Shown here: one piece after another, positions 30,529 through 32,591 of the stretch | Layout of the letters: the number at the start of each line of letters is the position of its first letter | Numbering within the stretch: position 1 is the first letter of the stretch | Assembly (NCBI GenBank): GCA_029747585.1 | Contig: JAPEVF010000514.1 | Coordinates: 1 to 32,591 of the forward strand | DNA from: Pleurotus djamor | Lineage: Eukaryota > Basidiomycota > Agaricomycetes > Agaricales > Pleurotaceae | Reading direction: 5' to 3' | DNA: 32,591 bases | The notes under the pieces: generated by a model | Database searches by the model: none | Seen by the model: the letters and a program-made list of their open reading frames with translations, nothing else | What the model was told of the DNA's origin: nothing | Program-made: the position numbers and the translations under genes

Positions 30529-32031
30529 TATCCTACCTGAAGCCAAAGAACACGACTTTGACTTTGACACTCTTGACGCGACAAAGATATGGCCTGAGGA
30601 ACTCGTTCCCATTGAATTCGTGGGCGAGATGGTTCTGAACAAGACAGTCGATGAGTTCTTCCCTGAAGTTGAGCAAGTGGCCTTCTGCACAAGCAACATC
30701 GTCCCTGGAATCGGGTTCAGCGACGATCCACTGCTCCAGGGACGCAACTTCAGTTATTTCGATACCCAAATCAGCCGCCTCGGCGTTAATTGGCAACAGG
30801 TTCGTTGTCCATCCCCTCTATCCCTCCTTCGTCTGACATTCCTCCTCTAGTTGCCCATCAATCGCCCCGTGTGTCCTGTCATGAATTTCCAACGTGACGG
30901 CAAAATGCAAATGAAGATTCACAAGAGCAATGTCAATTACTGGCCTAACCGAAAGGAAGCGGTCAAGCCCTGTCCAATCGAACAAGGCGGCGTCCAAGAG
31001 TGCGTAGCTCTCCTCCGTATCCTTCTCGGTACTGACATTCACCTACTCTAGTCACGTTCGCAAGATTCAAGGCATGACTCAACGCATGCGAGGCGAAAAG
31101 TTCAACGAACACTACAATCAAGCGCAACTATTCTTCAATTCTTTGTCTCCGCCTGAAAAAGCCCATCTTCAAGCTGCCCTCGCCTTCGAGCTCAGTCATT
31201 GTGACGACCCTGTGGTTTATCGTTCGTACATCAATATCCTCAACAACATCGACCACGAGCTGGCCAAGAAGACTGCTGTCTACGTGGGAGGCGATCTTCC
31301 CGATGGTCCTGGAAGGGAAAACAAGGCGCAGCGCAGTGAGCGGCTGAGTCAGATGTTCTACATGCCGCAGGAGCCTACCATCAAGAGTCGCCGTATTGCT
31401 ATTCTCGTCGCGGATGGATATAATCGATCTGAGGTTCTGGCGATCAAGGCGCTCATCCAGTCCGCCTCTGCAAATGCCTTCATCATTGGTCCTAGGCGAG
31501 GCAAAATTTTCGCGGCGGACGAACAGGTATCTATGAAATCCGGAGGCATCGATGCCGATCATCACTTCGAGGGCCAGCGGAGCACGATGTTCGATGCGAT
31601 CGTCGTTCCTAGCGGCAAGCACGCCGAATTGCTGAAGAAAAGTGGGCGTGCGGTTCATTGGGTCCGCGAGGCGTTTGGACATTGCAAAGCCATTGGCGCT
31701 ATTGGAGAATGTAAGCCCCAGTATCCCAAAAACGTTCCGTTCGAGTTCTCATCTTTGTCTTTCTGTAGCTGTTGCATTTGTCCAGGACGCCATTGGGGTG
31801 TCCGAAATCTGTTATGCCTCATTGTTTGCAGGCACCTCGGACGTCGTTTCCTCATATGGCGTCGTAACAACCGCTAAATATGGCGGAGCATCTGCAGCGC
31901 AAGATGCCTCGAAAATGGTGTTGGATATCAGTAAGGGAGACGGCTTCATGGAGACATTTTGCCTCGAAGTTAGTAAACACAGGTGCTTCCAGAGGGAGGA
32001 AGATGGGTTGACCGCTATGGTTGCGTATTGA
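30527..32031 (+). pseudogene. Large-subunit catalase, 5'-truncated (C-terminal half)
   Basis: Hydrogen-peroxide disproportionating heme enzyme of the large-subunit class, present only from [10 protein letters not shown] onward. Visible parts: [16 protein letters not shown], and the proximal heme-ligand segment [10 protein letters not shown] (Tyr in R-x3-Y). From about 31390 there is the flavodoxin/DJ-1-like C-terminal domain typical of large catalases (R-R-I-A-I-L-V-A-D-G-Y, F-I-I-G-P-R-R-G-K, F-D-A-I-V-V-P-S-G). Exons: 30527-30799, 30851-30999, 31052-31710, 31769-32031; introns 50-58 bp and frame preserved to the stop. The N-terminal half with the distal catalytic His and Asn is missing and was not found elsewhere in the window. 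Its loss coincides with the transposon-like repeat at 30482-30528. It cannot encode an active catalase. Confidence 0.9.
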
Positions 32032-32591
32032 GTCAAGATAGCATGAACAGTGATTGGACTCATGCGACCGAAACTTGCATATTACGCACTTGTATCACAT
32101 TGACATTGCATCTTATCACCACACGGGTCCGTTTACTCGATATTTCGTAAACATTCACATGTCGCCAAACTTGCGCTAGCATCGAGAAGTAGCTGCACGT
32201 CGTCGGATGCAAAACTGGAGCGAGGAAAATACAATTAGGACCTTGTAATGTACATATCTCTCTGATTCCCCGGCCCCAATTGTTCTATCTTGGGCGAATA
32301 GCCTTTATGGTTTACGCAAATTCTCTCTCACCGTTTATTTCTGGTTTCATTCCGGAGTCCAAAATTAGAGTAGGTATGCTCCCTTTCCCGAAGATCGATT
32401 TCGGGTATGACTGCCCCGTTATCACAGCCGAGCGAGCCGAGTAAGACGCTCCATTTGAGACGATGTCATAACGAACAAGGATGTAATACTACTCTCGCCG
32501 CCGAAGGATGACTTAACGGCTGGAAAAGTAGCGTGTATGCAAGAACATGCGATTGATGAGGACGACTGTGATGCTGAGATCGTGAATTAAT
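32032..32591. other. 3' flank of the catalase remnant
   Basis: 560 bp without a recognisable gene, RNA or repeat. Presumptive 3' UTR and intergenic sequence. Confidence 0.5.

Noticed and set aside
1..32591. tRNA, rRNA or CRISPR elements
   Set aside because: Nothing with tRNA arm consensus, rRNA-like conservation or regular repeat-spacer pattern was seen.

Overview
This window is genomic DNA from a filamentous basidiomycete, very probably an Agaricomycete. Genes carry many short GT-AG introns of about 50-60 bp, and two transposase families abundant in that class are present (KDZ with a CxC2 cysteine cluster, and Plavaka). No rRNA, tRNA, CRISPR array or bacterial operon was seen. All exon models were built by hand from reading frames, splice sites and paralogue comparison.

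Left part, 1-15017, is gene-dense. (i) 1-2904: 3' part of a STE6-like ABC transporter (first nucleotide-binding domain, long linker, second membrane domain) with no second nucleotide-binding domain. (ii) 3197-5900 (+) and 6468-9087 (-): a convergent pair of paralogous secreted-protein genes, 15 exons each, sharing nearly every exon length including an 8-nt microexon. (iii) 10288-12111: a Baeyer-Villiger-type flavin monooxygenase. (iv) 12834-15017: a cysteine-cluster and coiled-coil protein of unknown role with a frame break.

Right part, 15500-30530, is transposon territory. A 5'-truncated Plavaka transposase (15507-17840, -) lies beside a block of about 12.6 kb holding a KDZ transposase with its apparent catalytic residues (20997-24557, -) and four companion genes: a gene with a 12-copy S-x-A-F-[VI]-x-S-P repeat (18002-20937, -), a divergently transcribed gene (24789-26781, +), a Zn-binding-type Cys-cluster gene (26881-29695, -) and a small gene (29808-30351, +). 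A GC-rich motif close to GGGGCCGNCGGGTCCG recurs on both strands and in all frames through this block and is rare outside it. The same 17-bp sequence sits at both edges of the block (17872-17888 and 30507-30523).

Right edge: the block abuts the 3' half of a large-subunit catalase gene (30527-32031) that begins abruptly at a CACTG...CAGTG inverted repeat, so the catalase is a transposon-associated pseudogene. The best candidates for something undescribed are the multi-gene KDZ element with its dispersed motif, and the paralogue pair with its conserved microexon. Many Ns lie in 24460-27465, and isolated Ns next to homopolymers (8323, 12572, 15147, 28642) look like spurious or length-uncertain bases.
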